Origin: an uncultured bacterium
GTDB taxonomy: Bacteria > Bacteroidota > Bacteroidia > Bacteroidales > Bacteroidaceae
Reading direction: 5' to 3'
Assembly (NCBI GenBank): GCA_945788485.1
Contig: CALZMB010000009.1
Coordinates: 1 to 19,162 of the forward strand
DNA length: 19,162 bases
Shown: one piece after another, positions 1-7,485 of the stretch
How positions within the stretch are numbered: position 1 is the stretch's first letter
How the letters are laid out: the number at the start of each line of letters is the position of its first letter
Notes under the pieces: model-generated
The model's database searches: none
Seen by the model: the letters and a program-made list of their open reading frames with translations, nothing else
What the model was told of the DNA's origin: nothing
Position numbers and translations under genes: made by a program

Positions 1-214
1 CTGACAAAGCGCATTTATAGAACCCACCTATATGTAAGCCCATAGGCGTTTTGGCATAGCAAAGTGTCAGACGCGAGAAAGTCCCGAAAAGCCTTGACGC
101 AAGTGCAAAAAGCGAGCCGTTGTATGAAAAATCTTGACAACGGGAAGATGCGGTTTTTTGTGTTACGGAAGGTGTGACAGACGTTTTGGAAGCCGGTTTT
201 CACTGCTTTGCGGA

Positions 215-302
215 GCAAGATAGTCAATGTCAGGAGGCAAGATAGTCAATGTCAGGAGGCAAGATAGTCAAAGTTGCAAAGCAAGAAAGACAAAGTTGCA
301 GG
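215..302. repeat. 22-bp tandem repeat, four copies, decaying
   Basis: The unit begins GCAAGATAGTCAATG. Copies one (215-236) and two (237-258) are identical. Copy three (259-280) matches for its first 13 bases and then diverges to AGTTGCAAA. Copy four (281-302) resembles copy three (GCAAGAAAGACAAAGTTGCA). The next 22 bases are only vaguely similar. A period of 22 is not a multiple of three, and I assign no coding role. It looks like a slipped-strand or minisatellite-type array. The function is unknown. Confidence 0.85.
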
Positions 303-412
303 CGAAAAAAGGCTGTTTTGCAGTCAAAAACCGATGTTTTTGGCAGGCAGGAAAGACGGTTTTCCTTGTTCTGGGAATGCAAGCTGCTGTGTGACAGCGG
401 TTTGCGCAAAAT

Positions 413-473
413 GCGCGAGAAACGTCTGTACGCCGCCGTGTTGCGCCCCGCGCGTTTCTGCGCGATTCTCGCG
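413..473. repeat. GC-rich inverted repeat cluster
   Basis: AGAAACG (418-424) pairs perfectly with CGTTTCT (453-459), and the pairing extends through the adjoining CGCG segments with one bulged G. A second small hairpin, CGCGA-TTC-TCGCG, lies at 461-473. No T-run follows on either strand, so this is not a classical terminator. It could be a structured RNA, a REP-like element or chance in GC-rich DNA. Confidence 0.4.
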
Positions 474-662
474 GCTCAGGCGGCTGGCTTTGCCGGGTTG
501 CAGATGCCCTTGCGCCGCGCTTTCTGCCTGCTGACAAAATGTAAGCGAAACGGCTTTCAGATGCCGTCGCGCGACAGTGACGCACGCCGCCAACCATCGC
601 CCCGCGAGGCGCGCTGAGAGAAAAATCCTGCCGCGGTATGCCGTTGTTAGGAGAATTATTTG

Positions 663-670
663 TAACTTTG
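663..670 (+). promoter_or_regulatory. Probable -7 element for the HAD gene
   Basis: TAACTTTG matches the Bacteroidota -7 consensus TAnnTTTG and lies 38 bp before the ATG at 709. No clear TTTG is present at the proper upstream distance. The nearest partial match is GTTG at 643-646, with only 16 bp of spacing. Confidence 0.55.
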
Positions 671-708
671 CATCCTGAATAGCATACCACCATATCAACT
701 GACAAGAA

Positions 709-1353
709 ATGATAAAGAACATAATATTTGATTTCGGCGGCGTCATCATCACTCTCGACCAGCCCGAAGCCATCCGCCGCTTCGCCTCGTTAGGCTTGCC
801 CGACGCCTCGTCGCAACTCGACGCTTATACGCAGGGCGGCATATTCGGAGCCGTAGAAGAAGGCAAGATAGGCGCCGAGACGTTCCGCAAAGAACTGTCG
901 CGGCTGTGCTCGCGCGAGCTGACGTGGGACGAGTGCCGCCATGCGTGGTTAGGTTACAGGAAAGAAGTTCCGGCGCGCAACGTGGAGATTCTGAAACGCC
1001 TGCGCCGCGAGGGCTACCGCCTCATCATGCTGTCGAACACCAATCCCTACATGATGTCGTGGGCGATGAGCAATGAGTTCAGCCGCGGCATCGACGCGGA
1101 GTGTATGGAGGGCCGTCCCGCGGGCGACTATTTCGACGCAGTGTATCTCAGCTATGAGGTGGGATGCATGAAACCCGACCGCCGATTCTTCGCGCATGTG
1201 ATGCAACATGAGGGCATACAGCCAGGCGAGACACTCTTCCTCGACGACGGGCCGCGCAACATCGAGGCGGCGGCAGCGTCAGGCATACACACCATGCAGC
1301 CCGAGAACGGCGCCGACTGGACACAGCTTCTCTTAGACCGCCTGGCGGAATGA
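709..1353 (+). CDS. HAD-superfamily phosphatase (subfamily IA, YihX-like)
   Basis: A 214-residue soluble protein with all HAD signatures: motif I at FDFGGVI with nucleophile D8, motif II at LSNTN, lysine K155 in MKPDRRFF, and the acidic motif LDDGPRN at D179/D180. The helical cap sits between motifs I and II. The residue two after the nucleophile is Gly rather than the usual Asp, the same DxG pattern as in YihX-type sugar-phosphate phosphatases, so this is a family trait and not decay. It probably hydrolyses a small phosphorylated metabolite in the cytoplasm, and the substrate cannot be read from the sequence. The ATG follows the promoter at 663-670 directly. It is first in the + strand series, but map has its own promoter. 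Confidence 0.85.
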   Translation: MIKNIIFDFGGVIITLDQPEAIRRFASLGLPDASSQLDAYTQGGIFGAVEEGKIGAETFRKELSRLCSRELTWDECRHAWLGYRKEVPARNVEILKRLRREGYRLIMLSNTNPYMMSWAMSNEFSRGIDAECMEGRPAGDYFDAVYLSYEVGCMKPDRRFFAHVMQHEGIQPGETLFLDDGPRNIEAAAASGIHTMQPENGADWTQLLLDRLAE

Positions 1354-1465
1354 AACAGCGGCGCCGAACAGCGCACAACCAAGGGTGAAACGCCCGAAAG
1401 GCGAAATTATATGCGTGCATAATATAATAATGTGTAAAAAACGATGCTGTATGCGGAAAATTTTG

Positions 1466-1473
1466 TAATTTTG
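1466..1473 (+). promoter_or_regulatory. Probable -7 element for map-tsaD-cinA
   Basis: TAATTTTG matches TAnnTTTG and is followed by GCATC, as in the element at 663-670. It lies 63 bp before the map start. No convincing TTTG is seen 19-21 bp upstream. The gap also carries a small hairpin CGCC-CGAAA-GGCG (within 1391-1403) that could help end the HAD transcript, and an AT-flanked dyad ATGC-GT-GCAT (1411-1420). Confidence 0.5.
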
Positions 1474-1536
1474 CATCTGCTTTACGCTTTTATTTGATAG
1501 ACATTGGAACGACAACAACAGAACATAACACAATAG

Positions 1537-2406
1537 ATGGTACAGAACAAACAGAGACGCCGTTGGACCATAGAGCCCGGGCACGAGCTGACGGAGATGG
1601 ACAAAGAGATTCTCTATTGGCAGAACCGCAGCAAGAGCGTGCCGAGCCGCGACCTCGTGAAAACGCCCGAACAGATAGAAGGCATACGCCGCGCCGGCGT
1701 GGTGAACACCGCCGTGCTGGACGCTGTAGCCGCCGCGATACGCCCCGGCATCTCGACACAAGAGATAGACGACATCTGCATGGCAGTGTGCCGCAGCCAT
1801 AACGCCACGCCCGCCTGCCTCGGATACGAGGGATTCCCGAAATCGGTGTGCGTCAGCATCGACGACTGCGTGTGCCACGGCATACCGAAGCCCGACGAGT
1901 TCTTGCAGGAAGGCGACATCGTGAACGTGGATTTCACCACTATCCTCGACGGATACTACGCCGACGCCTCGCGGATGTTCATCGTGGGCGGGAAGACGAC
2001 GCCGGAGAAGGAGCGTCTCGTCAAAGTGGCGAAAGAATGTCTTGAGATAGGCATGGAGACGGCGAAGCCGTACTGCTTCGTCGGAGACATCGGCAACGCC
2101 ATACAGAAACACGCGCACAAGAACCGCTGCTCTGTCGTGCGCGACCTCTGCGGACACGGCGTGGGACTGAAGTTCCACGAAGACCCCGAGGTGGTGCACT
2201 ACGGGAAGAAAGGCTCTGGCATGTTGCTCGTCCCGGGCATGGTGTTCACCATCGAACCGATGATAAACCTCGGCGACTGGAAAGTATTCATCGACGCAGA
2301 CGACCCCTTCGGATGGGAGGTATATACCGAAGACGGCTCGCCGTCGGCACAGTGGGAGCACACCCTCGTCATGACAGAGACAGGCGTAGAGGTGCTGACA
2401 TACTGA
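1537..2406 (+). CDS. map: Type I methionine aminopeptidase with N-terminal extension
   Basis: Removes the initiator methionine from nascent proteins in the cytoplasm. The pita-bread catalytic domain begins near residue 41 (VKTPEQIEGIRRAG). All five metal ligands of the M24A family are present: D132 (NVDF), D143 (YADAS), H207 (CGHGVG), E240 (TIEPM) and E274 (QWEHT). The protein has 289 residues against about 250 for the short bacterial form. The extra 40 N-terminal residues (RRRWTIEPGHELTEMDKEI and following) are charged and lack a signal peptide or zinc cysteines. The ATG at 1537 is the first start after the -7 element. The stop lies 49 bp before the tsaD start, so the two are probably cotranscribed. 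Confidence 0.95.
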   Translation: MVQNKQRRRWTIEPGHELTEMDKEILYWQNRSKSVPSRDLVKTPEQIEGIRRAGVVNTAVLDAVAAAIRPGISTQEIDDICMAVCRSHNATPACLGYEGFPKSVCVSIDDCVCHGIPKPDEFLQEGDIVNVDFTTILDGYYADASRMFIVGGKTTPEKERLVKVAKECLEIGMETAKPYCFVGDIGNAIQKHAHKNRCSVVRDLCGHGVGLKFHEDPEVVHYGKKGSGMLLVPGMVFTIEPMINLGDWKVFIDADDPFGWEVYTEDGSPSAQWEHTLVMTETGVEVLTY

Positions 2407-2441
2407 TATGCTTTCCATTTGTTGGGAAAAACGAACGAAAC

Positions 2442-2446
2442 AGGAG
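2442..2446 (+). promoter_or_regulatory. Shine-Dalgarno AGGAG deciding the tsaD start
   Basis: AGGAG lies nine bases before the ATG at 2456. Clear Shine-Dalgarno sites are uncommon in Bacteroidota and rare in this window. It favours 2456 over the in-frame ATG at 2408, which almost touches the map stop codon. Confidence 0.5.
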
Positions 2447-2455
2447 AATTACGCA

Positions 2456-3475
2456 ATGATATACATATTGGCAATAGAATCGTCGTGCGACGACACCTCG
2501 GCTGCGGTGCTGCGCGACGGCGTGCTGCTGAGCAACGTCACCGCCTCGCAGAAGGTGCATGAGGAATATGGCGGCGTGGTGCCCGAACTCGCGTCGCGAG
2601 CGCACCAGCAGAATGTGGTGCCCGTGGTGGACGCCGCGCTGAAACGTGCCGGCGTGGAGAAAGAACAGCTGTCTGCCATCGCCTTCACACGAGGTCCCGG
2701 ACTGATGGGCTCGCTCCTCGTCGGCGTGAACTTCGCCAAGGGCATGGCACGCGCACTCGGCATACCGCTCATCGATGTCAACCATCTGCAAGGGCATGTC
2801 ATGGCACACTTCATAAAAGAGAGCGACGACGACACGTCGCAGCCGCCTTATCCCTTCATCTGCCTCCTCGTCAGCGGAGGCAACTCGCAGATTGTGAAAG
2901 TGAACGCATACAACGACATGGAGGTGCTCGGGCAGACAATAGACGACGCGGCGGGCGAGGCGATAGACAAATGCTCGAAGGTGATGGGGCTGGGCTACCC
3001 CGGCGGACCGATAATCGACCGCCTCGCGCGGCAGGGCAATCCCCACGCCTATCAGTTTGCCGAGCCGCATGTGCCGAACCTCGACTACTCTTTCTCAGGG
3101 CTGAAGACGTCATTCCTCTACAATCTGAGGAAATGGGTGGCAGACGAACCCGACTTCATTGAGAACCACAAGGAGGACATCGCGGCGTCGCTCGAATATA
3201 CCATCGTCGATATACTGATGAAGAAACTGAAACTCGCCGTGAAGCAGACCGGCATAAAACATGTCGCGCTGGCGGGAGGCGTGAGCGCGAACAACGGCTT
3301 GCGCAACGCGTACAAAGACTATGCGCGGCGATTCGGATGGACCATCTACATCCCGAAATTCAGCTACACGACAGACAACGCGGCGATGATAGGCATCGTC
3401 GGGACATACAAATACAAGGACAAAGACTTCTGCGACATCAACGCCCCCGCGTTCTCGAAAGTCACTTTCGGATGA
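2456..3475 (+). CDS. tsaD: tRNA threonylcarbamoyladenosine transferase TsaD
   Basis: Catalytic subunit that transfers the threonylcarbamoyl group to A37 of ANN-decoding tRNAs, working with TsaB, TsaC and TsaE, none of which lies in this window. It has the Kae1/TsaD ASKHA fold: N-terminal ILAIESSCDDTSAAV, iron-binding histidines H110 and H114 in NHLQGH, LVSGGNSQ, YSFSGLKTS, and the late ALAGGVSANN and DNAAMIG motifs. The 339 residues are normal for the family. I chose ATG 2456 because IYILAIESSCDD is the usual N-terminus and AGGAG precedes it; the ATG at 2408 would add 16 unlike residues. The antibiotic-like name O-sialoglycoprotein endopeptidase, still seen in old annotations, is obsolete. 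Confidence 0.96.
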   Translation: MIYILAIESSCDDTSAAVLRDGVLLSNVTASQKVHEEYGGVVPELASRAHQQNVVPVVDAALKRAGVEKEQLSAIAFTRGPGLMGSLLVGVNFAKGMARALGIPLIDVNHLQGHVMAHFIKESDDDTSQPPYPFICLLVSGGNSQIVKVNAYNDMEVLGQTIDDAAGEAIDKCSKVMGLGYPGGPIIDRLARQGNPHAYQFAEPHVPNLDYSFSGLKTSFLYNLRKWVADEPDFIENHKEDIAASLEYTIVDILMKKLKLAVKQTGIKHVALAGGVSANNGLRNAYKDYARRFGWTIYIPKFSYTTDNAAMIGIVGTYKYKDKDFCDINAPAFSKVTFG

Positions 3476-3540
3476 GACAGCCCGGGAGGAAAGACAAGAA
3501 GGACAGACAACAGACACCTAAAACATCATAAACATCAAAC

Positions 3541-4071
3541 ATGAATTTTGAGAAGAAAGTATTGAGCAAAGAGCTGCTCGCTCTGCTCTATGAGTCGGAT
3601 AAGACAGTAGGAACCGCCGAGAGCTGCACGTCAGGCATGATAGCCGCCGCCATCACCACCGTGCCCGGCGCGTCAGACTATTTCAAAGGCGGCATCGTCA
3701 GCTATACCGACGATGTGAAAACCGCGCTCCTCAACGTTGACCCGGAGGTAATCGAAAAGAAGACCGCCGTATGCGAAGAGGTCGCGCTGCAGATGGTGAA
3801 AGGCGCGATAGAAAGGCTCGGAGTGGATTATGTCGTCGCATCGACAGGATTTGCCGGACCCGGAGCGGCTGCCGGAGTGCCCGTCGGAACCATCTGGCTC
3901 GCGTGCGGAAACAAAGACGAGCAGACAACGCTGAAACTCTCTGAAGACGAGGGACGCGACAAGAACGTGGAGAATGCCGTACACCAGGCCCTCGCCCTGC
4001 TGCTCGACTTCATACGCCAGCACGAACCAGCACGCACGGGAGACGAGATTGTCGAACTCACGGCAAACTGA
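3541..4071 (+). CDS. Stand-alone CinA C-terminal domain amidohydrolase (PncC-like)
   Basis: A 176-residue protein consisting only of the CinA C-terminal domain, which in PncC deamidates nicotinamide mononucleotide to nicotinate mononucleotide in pyridine nucleotide salvage. Visible signatures are TAESCTSG (26-33), FKGGIVSYTDDVK, and STGFAGPGAAAG followed by PVGTIWLA. The Gly/Pro loop is more alanine-rich than the common AGPGGG form. The N-terminal MoCF-like domain of full CinA is absent, as in the E. coli YgaD/PncC type. It follows tsaD by 65 bp with no promoter between them, so it is probably in the same operon. The last codons (ELTAN-stop) lie inside a 22-bp tandem duplication (4057-4100), so the C-terminal tail is likely recent and dispensable. 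Confidence 0.88.
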   Translation: MNFEKKVLSKELLALLYESDKTVGTAESCTSGMIAAAITTVPGASDYFKGGIVSYTDDVKTALLNVDPEVIEKKTAVCEEVALQMVKGAIERLGVDYVVASTGFAGPGAAAGVPVGTIWLACGNKDEQTTLKLSEDEGRDKNVENAVHQALALLLDFIRQHEPARTGDEIVELTAN

Positions 4072-4100
4072 CGGCAAGCTCACGGCAAACTGGCGGCAAG
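4057..4100 (+). repeat. 22-bp tandem duplication across the cinA stop codon
   Basis: Two 22-bp copies (4057-4078 and 4079-4100) differ at one position. Each is made of two 11-bp halves, CTCACGGCAAA and CTGACGGCAAG (CTGGCGGCAAG in the second copy). The TGA stop of the cinA-domain gene is in copy one; the one difference changes the equivalent TGA to TGG in copy two. A short AAGCC-GGTA-GGCTT hairpin (4098-4111) follows, without a T-run. Confidence 0.9.
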
Positions 4101-4217
4101 CCGGTAGGCTTCAGGGAAAAAGCGATGCACAAAGCAACGGATATGTGCAGAATTATTGACAATTATAGTTCGGTGTAAAGAAAATTTCACTTAAAATTAA
4201 AGATTGTTAATAGTTTT

Positions 4218-4249
4218 CTTGGATATTAAAATAATTTTGTGTAAATTTG
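4218..4249 (+). promoter_or_regulatory. Promoter for the gldB-like lipoprotein and DPP IV
   Basis: CTTG (4218-4221), 20 bp, then TAAATTTG (4242-4249) fits the Bacteroidota TTTG / TAnnTTTG pattern with one mismatch in the -33 box. An overlapping TAATTTTG is at 4232-4239. The region is very AT-rich after a GC-rich gene. The palindrome TTTGCGCAAA (4246-4255) overlaps the -7 element and the likely transcription start. The 5' leader would be only about 20 nt. Confidence 0.65.
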
Positions 4250-4276
4250 CGCAAAATTTTGTAAACAAGAGAAACA

Positions 4277-5074
4277 TTGAAGACACTTTTTTCCATAATA
4301 ACCGCCATCGCGCTCCTGCTCACCATGCAGGCGTGCCAGTTGAAGATATGGGACGAGAACAGCGCAGGAGACAGCGAGACAGACGTCACTGTGGCAAGAT
4401 ACGACCGGCTGCAAAGCCGCTATCTCACCACAGGCGACTTCTCAGCACTCCAGAGCATGAACATCTCATACCCGATGGAGACCCGCACGCTCGTAGAGAA
4501 TGTGCTGCAGCTCGGGACAGTGGATATGCCGGACATCAACGAGAGGCTGCTAAAATTCTACCAGGACACCACCCTGCAGACCATCATAGCAGAAGCCGAG
4601 ACGCAGTATGCCGACATGGACGACATCAACAAAGAGCTCTCAGAGGCTTTCCGCCAGCTCAGGAAACACATCCCGGACTTCCCCATACCTGTCGTCTATG
4701 CGCAGATAGGAGCCTTGACGCAGAGCATAATCGTCGGTGACGGCATCGTAGGAGTATGTCTCGACAAATACCTCGGGAAAGACTTCCGCGTCTATGACAG
4801 ATACTATCTCGACTACCAGAAAGAGACAATGACACGCGAACACCTCGTGCCAGACTGCCTCACGTTCTACATCCTATCGCTCTATCCGCTCGAAAACTTC
4901 GACAACTCACAGCAAGTCATGCGCGACAGGCATATCGCGAAGATGATGTGGGTCGTCAACAAAGTGACGGGGAAGAAGACGTTCGACACACCGGAACTGA
5001 GACGCGTGGACGACTACATGAAGCATAACCCGAAGGTGACGATACACCAGCTGCTCACCATGCGCGACAACTGA
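4277..5074 (+). CDS. GldB-like lipoprotein (TTG start)
   Basis: A 265-residue lipoprotein. Residues 1-19 form a signal sequence (Lys2, hydrophobic core FSIITAIALLLT) ending in a lipobox TMQAC with C20. The next in-frame ATG lies inside the lipobox and the upstream frame closes at 4262, so TTG at 4277 is the only sensible start. The body has the pattern of the gliding-motility lipoprotein GldB family: FYQDT, then GALTQSIIVGDGIVGVCLDKYLGKD, YYLDYQ, and a C-terminal WVVNKVTGKKTF segment. GldB homologues occur widely in Bacteroidota that do not glide, so motility is not implied. I see no HExxH motif and hence no direct sign of metalloprotease activity. It is probably cotranscribed with the DPP IV gene 43 bp downstream. 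The family call is from recalled resemblance. Confidence 0.6.
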   Translation: MKTLFSIITAIALLLTMQACQLKIWDENSAGDSETDVTVARYDRLQSRYLTTGDFSALQSMNISYPMETRTLVENVLQLGTVDMPDINERLLKFYQDTTLQTIIAEAETQYADMDDINKELSEAFRQLRKHIPDFPIPVVYAQIGALTQSIIVGDGIVGVCLDKYLGKDFRVYDRYYLDYQKETMTREHLVPDCLTFYILSLYPLENFDNSQQVMRDRHIAKMMWVVNKVTGKKTFDTPELRRVDDYMKHNPKVTIHQLLTMRDN

Positions 5075-5117
5075 CCGTGAACACGCTGCGCCACCGCAAA
5101 ACAAAACACCTTAGATC

Positions 5118-7310
5118 ATGAAACATATCATACTGACAATGTTGGTTGCACTCTCTGCAATGAATGCCTCGGCAGGCAAGACAGTGACTCTCGACGCCGT
5201 GACAGACGGCGTGTTCTCCGCAATGCGGCACACTGCCGTCACACCTTTGCCCGACGGGGAGAACTACGCCTGCCTCGACGACGGCAAAGTGACTGCCTAC
5301 AGCTACAAGACAGGCAGGCAGACAGCAGTCCTCTTCGACCCCAACGACACCATGGGCGAGAAAATCAGCGGGGCGCAGAGATTCATCCTCTCGCCCGACG
5401 CGTCAAAGATACTCATCGCGACAGGCGTGAAGCCTATCTACCGCCGCTCGTTTGCAGCACAATGGTATATCTACGACCTGCGCTCGAAACAGCTCTCCAG
5501 ACTGTCTGACAACGGGCCGCAGCAATCGCCCGTATGGAGCCCTGACGCCACGCAGGTGGCGTTTGTCAGAGACAACAACATCTTCCTCGTCAAACTGCTC
5601 TACGACAACGCCGAGAGCCAAGTGACGAAAGACGGAAAGCGCAACGCCATCATCAACGGCATACCAGACTGGGTGAACGAAGAGGAGTTCTCTATCGCCA
5701 CATCACTGTGCTTCACAGCCGACGGCTCGCAGATTTGCTGGATAAAATACGACGAGACAGACGTGCCGACATACGACCTGCAGCTCTTCAAAGGAGCGTC
5801 GCAGACAAAAGACGAATACGCCGACTACCCCGGACTCTACTCATACAAATACCCCAAGGCAGGACAGAAAAACGCCACGGTCAGCGCATGGAGCTTCGAC
5901 GTGAAGACAAAGAAGACCGAGAAACTGCAGCTGCCATTGGACAACGACGGATACATCTGCCGCATCATACCCACTGCCGACCCGCTGAAAGTGCTCTACG
6001 TCACGCTCAACAGGCATCAGGACAAGATGGACATCTATGCCGTCAACCCGCGTTCTACACTGTCACAGCTCGTCATACACGAGGAGGTGAAGAAATATGT
6101 CGTTGAGGCAGCATACACAGATTTGTGCGTCACAGACAACAACATACTCATGCTCTCTGACCGGGACGGATTCCGACACCTATACCTCTACACCATGAAC
6201 GGAACGCTGAAACGCAGCGTATGCCCGCAGAACATCGACATCACAGCGGTGTACGGATATGACGAAAAGACAGGAGACATCTTCTATCAGGCTGCCGTAA
6301 CGCCGCAGACACGACACGTCTTCGTCAACAACAAAAACGGAAAGACAATAAAACTGTCTCAGAAAGAAGGCACAAACAGCGCAACATTCTCTGCCGGATT
6401 CGACTATTTCTTCAATACATGGTCCGACCGCAACACGCCATTTCTCTGCACATCAAACAGCCGCACGGGAAAACACATCGCAACGCTTGTCGATAACAAA
6501 GAGACAATAGAGCGGCTGAAAGAATACGACATCCCCGAAAGGGAACTCTTCTCATTCACCACATCAGAAGGCGTGACGCTAAACGGATATATGCTGAAAC
6601 CAGTCGGCTTCAACCCGACAAGACGCTATCCTGTCATCATGCACCAGTACAGCGGACCCGCGTCGCAGCAGGTCATCGACGCATGGCAGATGGGCTCGCA
6701 CGGACAGGGAGCGGCATACGACGCATACCTCTGTTCGCTCGGATTCATCGTAGTGGCGGTCGATGGAAGAGGAACAGGAGCACGCGGAGCAGAATTCGAG
6801 AAAGCCACATACATGAACCTCGGCGTTCTGGAGGCAAAAGACCAGGTGGAGACTGCCCTGTGGTTAGGAAACCAGCCATACGTTGACATAGAACACATAG
6901 GCATCTGGGGATGGTCGTTCGGAGGATTCTGCACGCTGATGGCAATGAGCGAAGGCCGCCCCGTGTTCTACGCCGGCGTTGCTGTCGCCCCGCCGACATC
7001 GTGGAAATACTACGACACGATATACACCGAGCGCTTCATGCGAACACCAAGGGAGAACCCCGACGGATACACTGAATCGCCAATCTCGCGCGCCGCGAAG
7101 CTCCACGGAAAGCTCCTCATCTGCCACGGCACGGCAGACGACAACGTGCACCCGCAGAACACATACGAATACAGCGACGCCCTCGTCGAGAACGACAAGG
7201 ACTTCCGCGAGATATTCTACACCAACTCAAACCACAGCATAGCGAAAGGCAAATCGCGCCAGCACCTCCTGAAACAGGTAGCCCAGCATTTCCTCGACGC
7301 GATGAAATGA
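5118..7310 (+). CDS. Exported dipeptidyl peptidase IV (S9B)
   Basis: A serine exopeptidase that removes X-Pro or X-Ala dipeptides from the N-terminus of peptides. The 730 residues comprise a Sec signal peptide (1 to about 19, ending ASA), a beta-propeller (about 20-475) and a C-terminal alpha/beta-hydrolase domain. The propeller carries the DWVNEEEF motif whose Glu pair (E189/E190) anchors the substrate amino terminus. The catalytic triad is S600 in GWSFGG, D674 in HGTADDNVH and H706 in NSNHSI. There is no lipobox, so it is probably periplasmic. Homologues in Porphyromonas and Prevotella feed on proline-rich host proteins. It follows the lipoprotein gene by 43 bp without a promoter and ends before a strong terminator. 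Confidence 0.93.
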   Translation: MKHIILTMLVALSAMNASAGKTVTLDAVTDGVFSAMRHTAVTPLPDGENYACLDDGKVTAYSYKTGRQTAVLFDPNDTMGEKISGAQRFILSPDASKILIATGVKPIYRRSFAAQWYIYDLRSKQLSRLSDNGPQQSPVWSPDATQVAFVRDNNIFLVKLLYDNAESQVTKDGKRNAIINGIPDWVNEEEFSIATSLCFTADGSQICWIKYDETDVPTYDLQLFKGASQTKDEYADYPGLYSYKYPKAGQKNATVSAWSFDVKTKKTEKLQLPLDNDGYICRIIPTADPLKVLYVTLNRHQDKMDIYAVNPRSTLSQLVIHEEVKKYVVEAAYTDLCVTDNNILMLSDRDGFRHLYLYTMNGTLKRSVCPQNIDITAVYGYDEKTGDIFYQAAVTPQTRHVFVNNKNGKTIKLSQKEGTNSATFSAGFDYFFNTWSDRNTPFLCTSNSRTGKHIATLVDNKETIERLKEYDIPERELFSFTTSEGVTLNGYMLKPVGFNPTRRYPVIMHQYSGPASQQVIDAWQMGSHGQGAAYDAYLCSLGFIVVAVDGRGTGARGAEFEKATYMNLGVLEAKDQVETALWLGNQPYVDIEHIGIWGWSFGGFCTLMAMSEGRPVFYAGVAVAPPTSWKYYDTIYTERFMRTPRENPDGYTESPISRAAKLHGKLLICHGTADDNVHPQNTYEYSDALVENDKDFREIFYTNSNHSIAKGKSRQHLLKQVAQHFLDAMK

Positions 7311-7347
7311 AACGCTTTCGGCTTGTAGCTAAGACATAAACAATAAT

Positions 7348-7397
7348 AAAAACAGACCTTGTCCGTCAGAAAATGATAGACAAGGTCTGGTTTCTTT
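7348..7397. terminator. Bidirectional intrinsic terminator between convergent genes
   Basis: A perfect 11-bp stem, CAGACCTTGTC (7353-7363) with GACAAGGTCTG (7379-7389), closes a 15-nt loop. On the - strand the stem is followed by TTTTTATTATTG, a good U-tract that would end the histidine kinase transcript. On the + strand it is followed by GTTTCTTT, adequate for the DPP IV transcript. The remainder of the 7311-7485 gap holds no gene. Confidence 0.88.
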
Positions 7398-7485
7398 ATG
7401 TCATGAATGTATGTGAAAAGATGAGGGTGAGCAAGGCAGATTGCCTTTATGGTCAGAGAATGGCGTGCTTGCCATCTACCCGCCG

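Larger units (their letters stand above)
1..708. other. 708-bp stretch without a supported gene
   Basis: I see no gene here that I can defend. Several overlapping open frames run through 249-773 on both strands, but they contradict each other and show no recognisable domain. The stretch holds a 22-bp tandem repeat (215-302), a small hairpin with arms CCGTTGT (117-123) and ACAACGG (137-143), the perfect palindrome TTTGCGCAAA (401-410) and a GC-rich dyad region (413-473). An open 70-codon frame on the - strand (15-227) is possible but unsupported. The right end holds the promoter of the HAD gene. Confidence 0.6.

Noticed and set aside
215..302. CRISPR array
   Set aside because: The copies abut directly with no spacers, and no cas gene is present.
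249..773. Three overlapping frames on both strands in the left gap
   Set aside because: Composition is Arg/Ala/Cys-rich, they overlap each other and the HAD start, and no family is recognisable.
1333..2418. 361-codon open frame on the - strand opposite map
   Set aside because: It is fully antisense to map, whose five metal ligands are intact. It is rich in His, Val and Arg, as expected of a shadow in GC-rich codons, and shows no domain.
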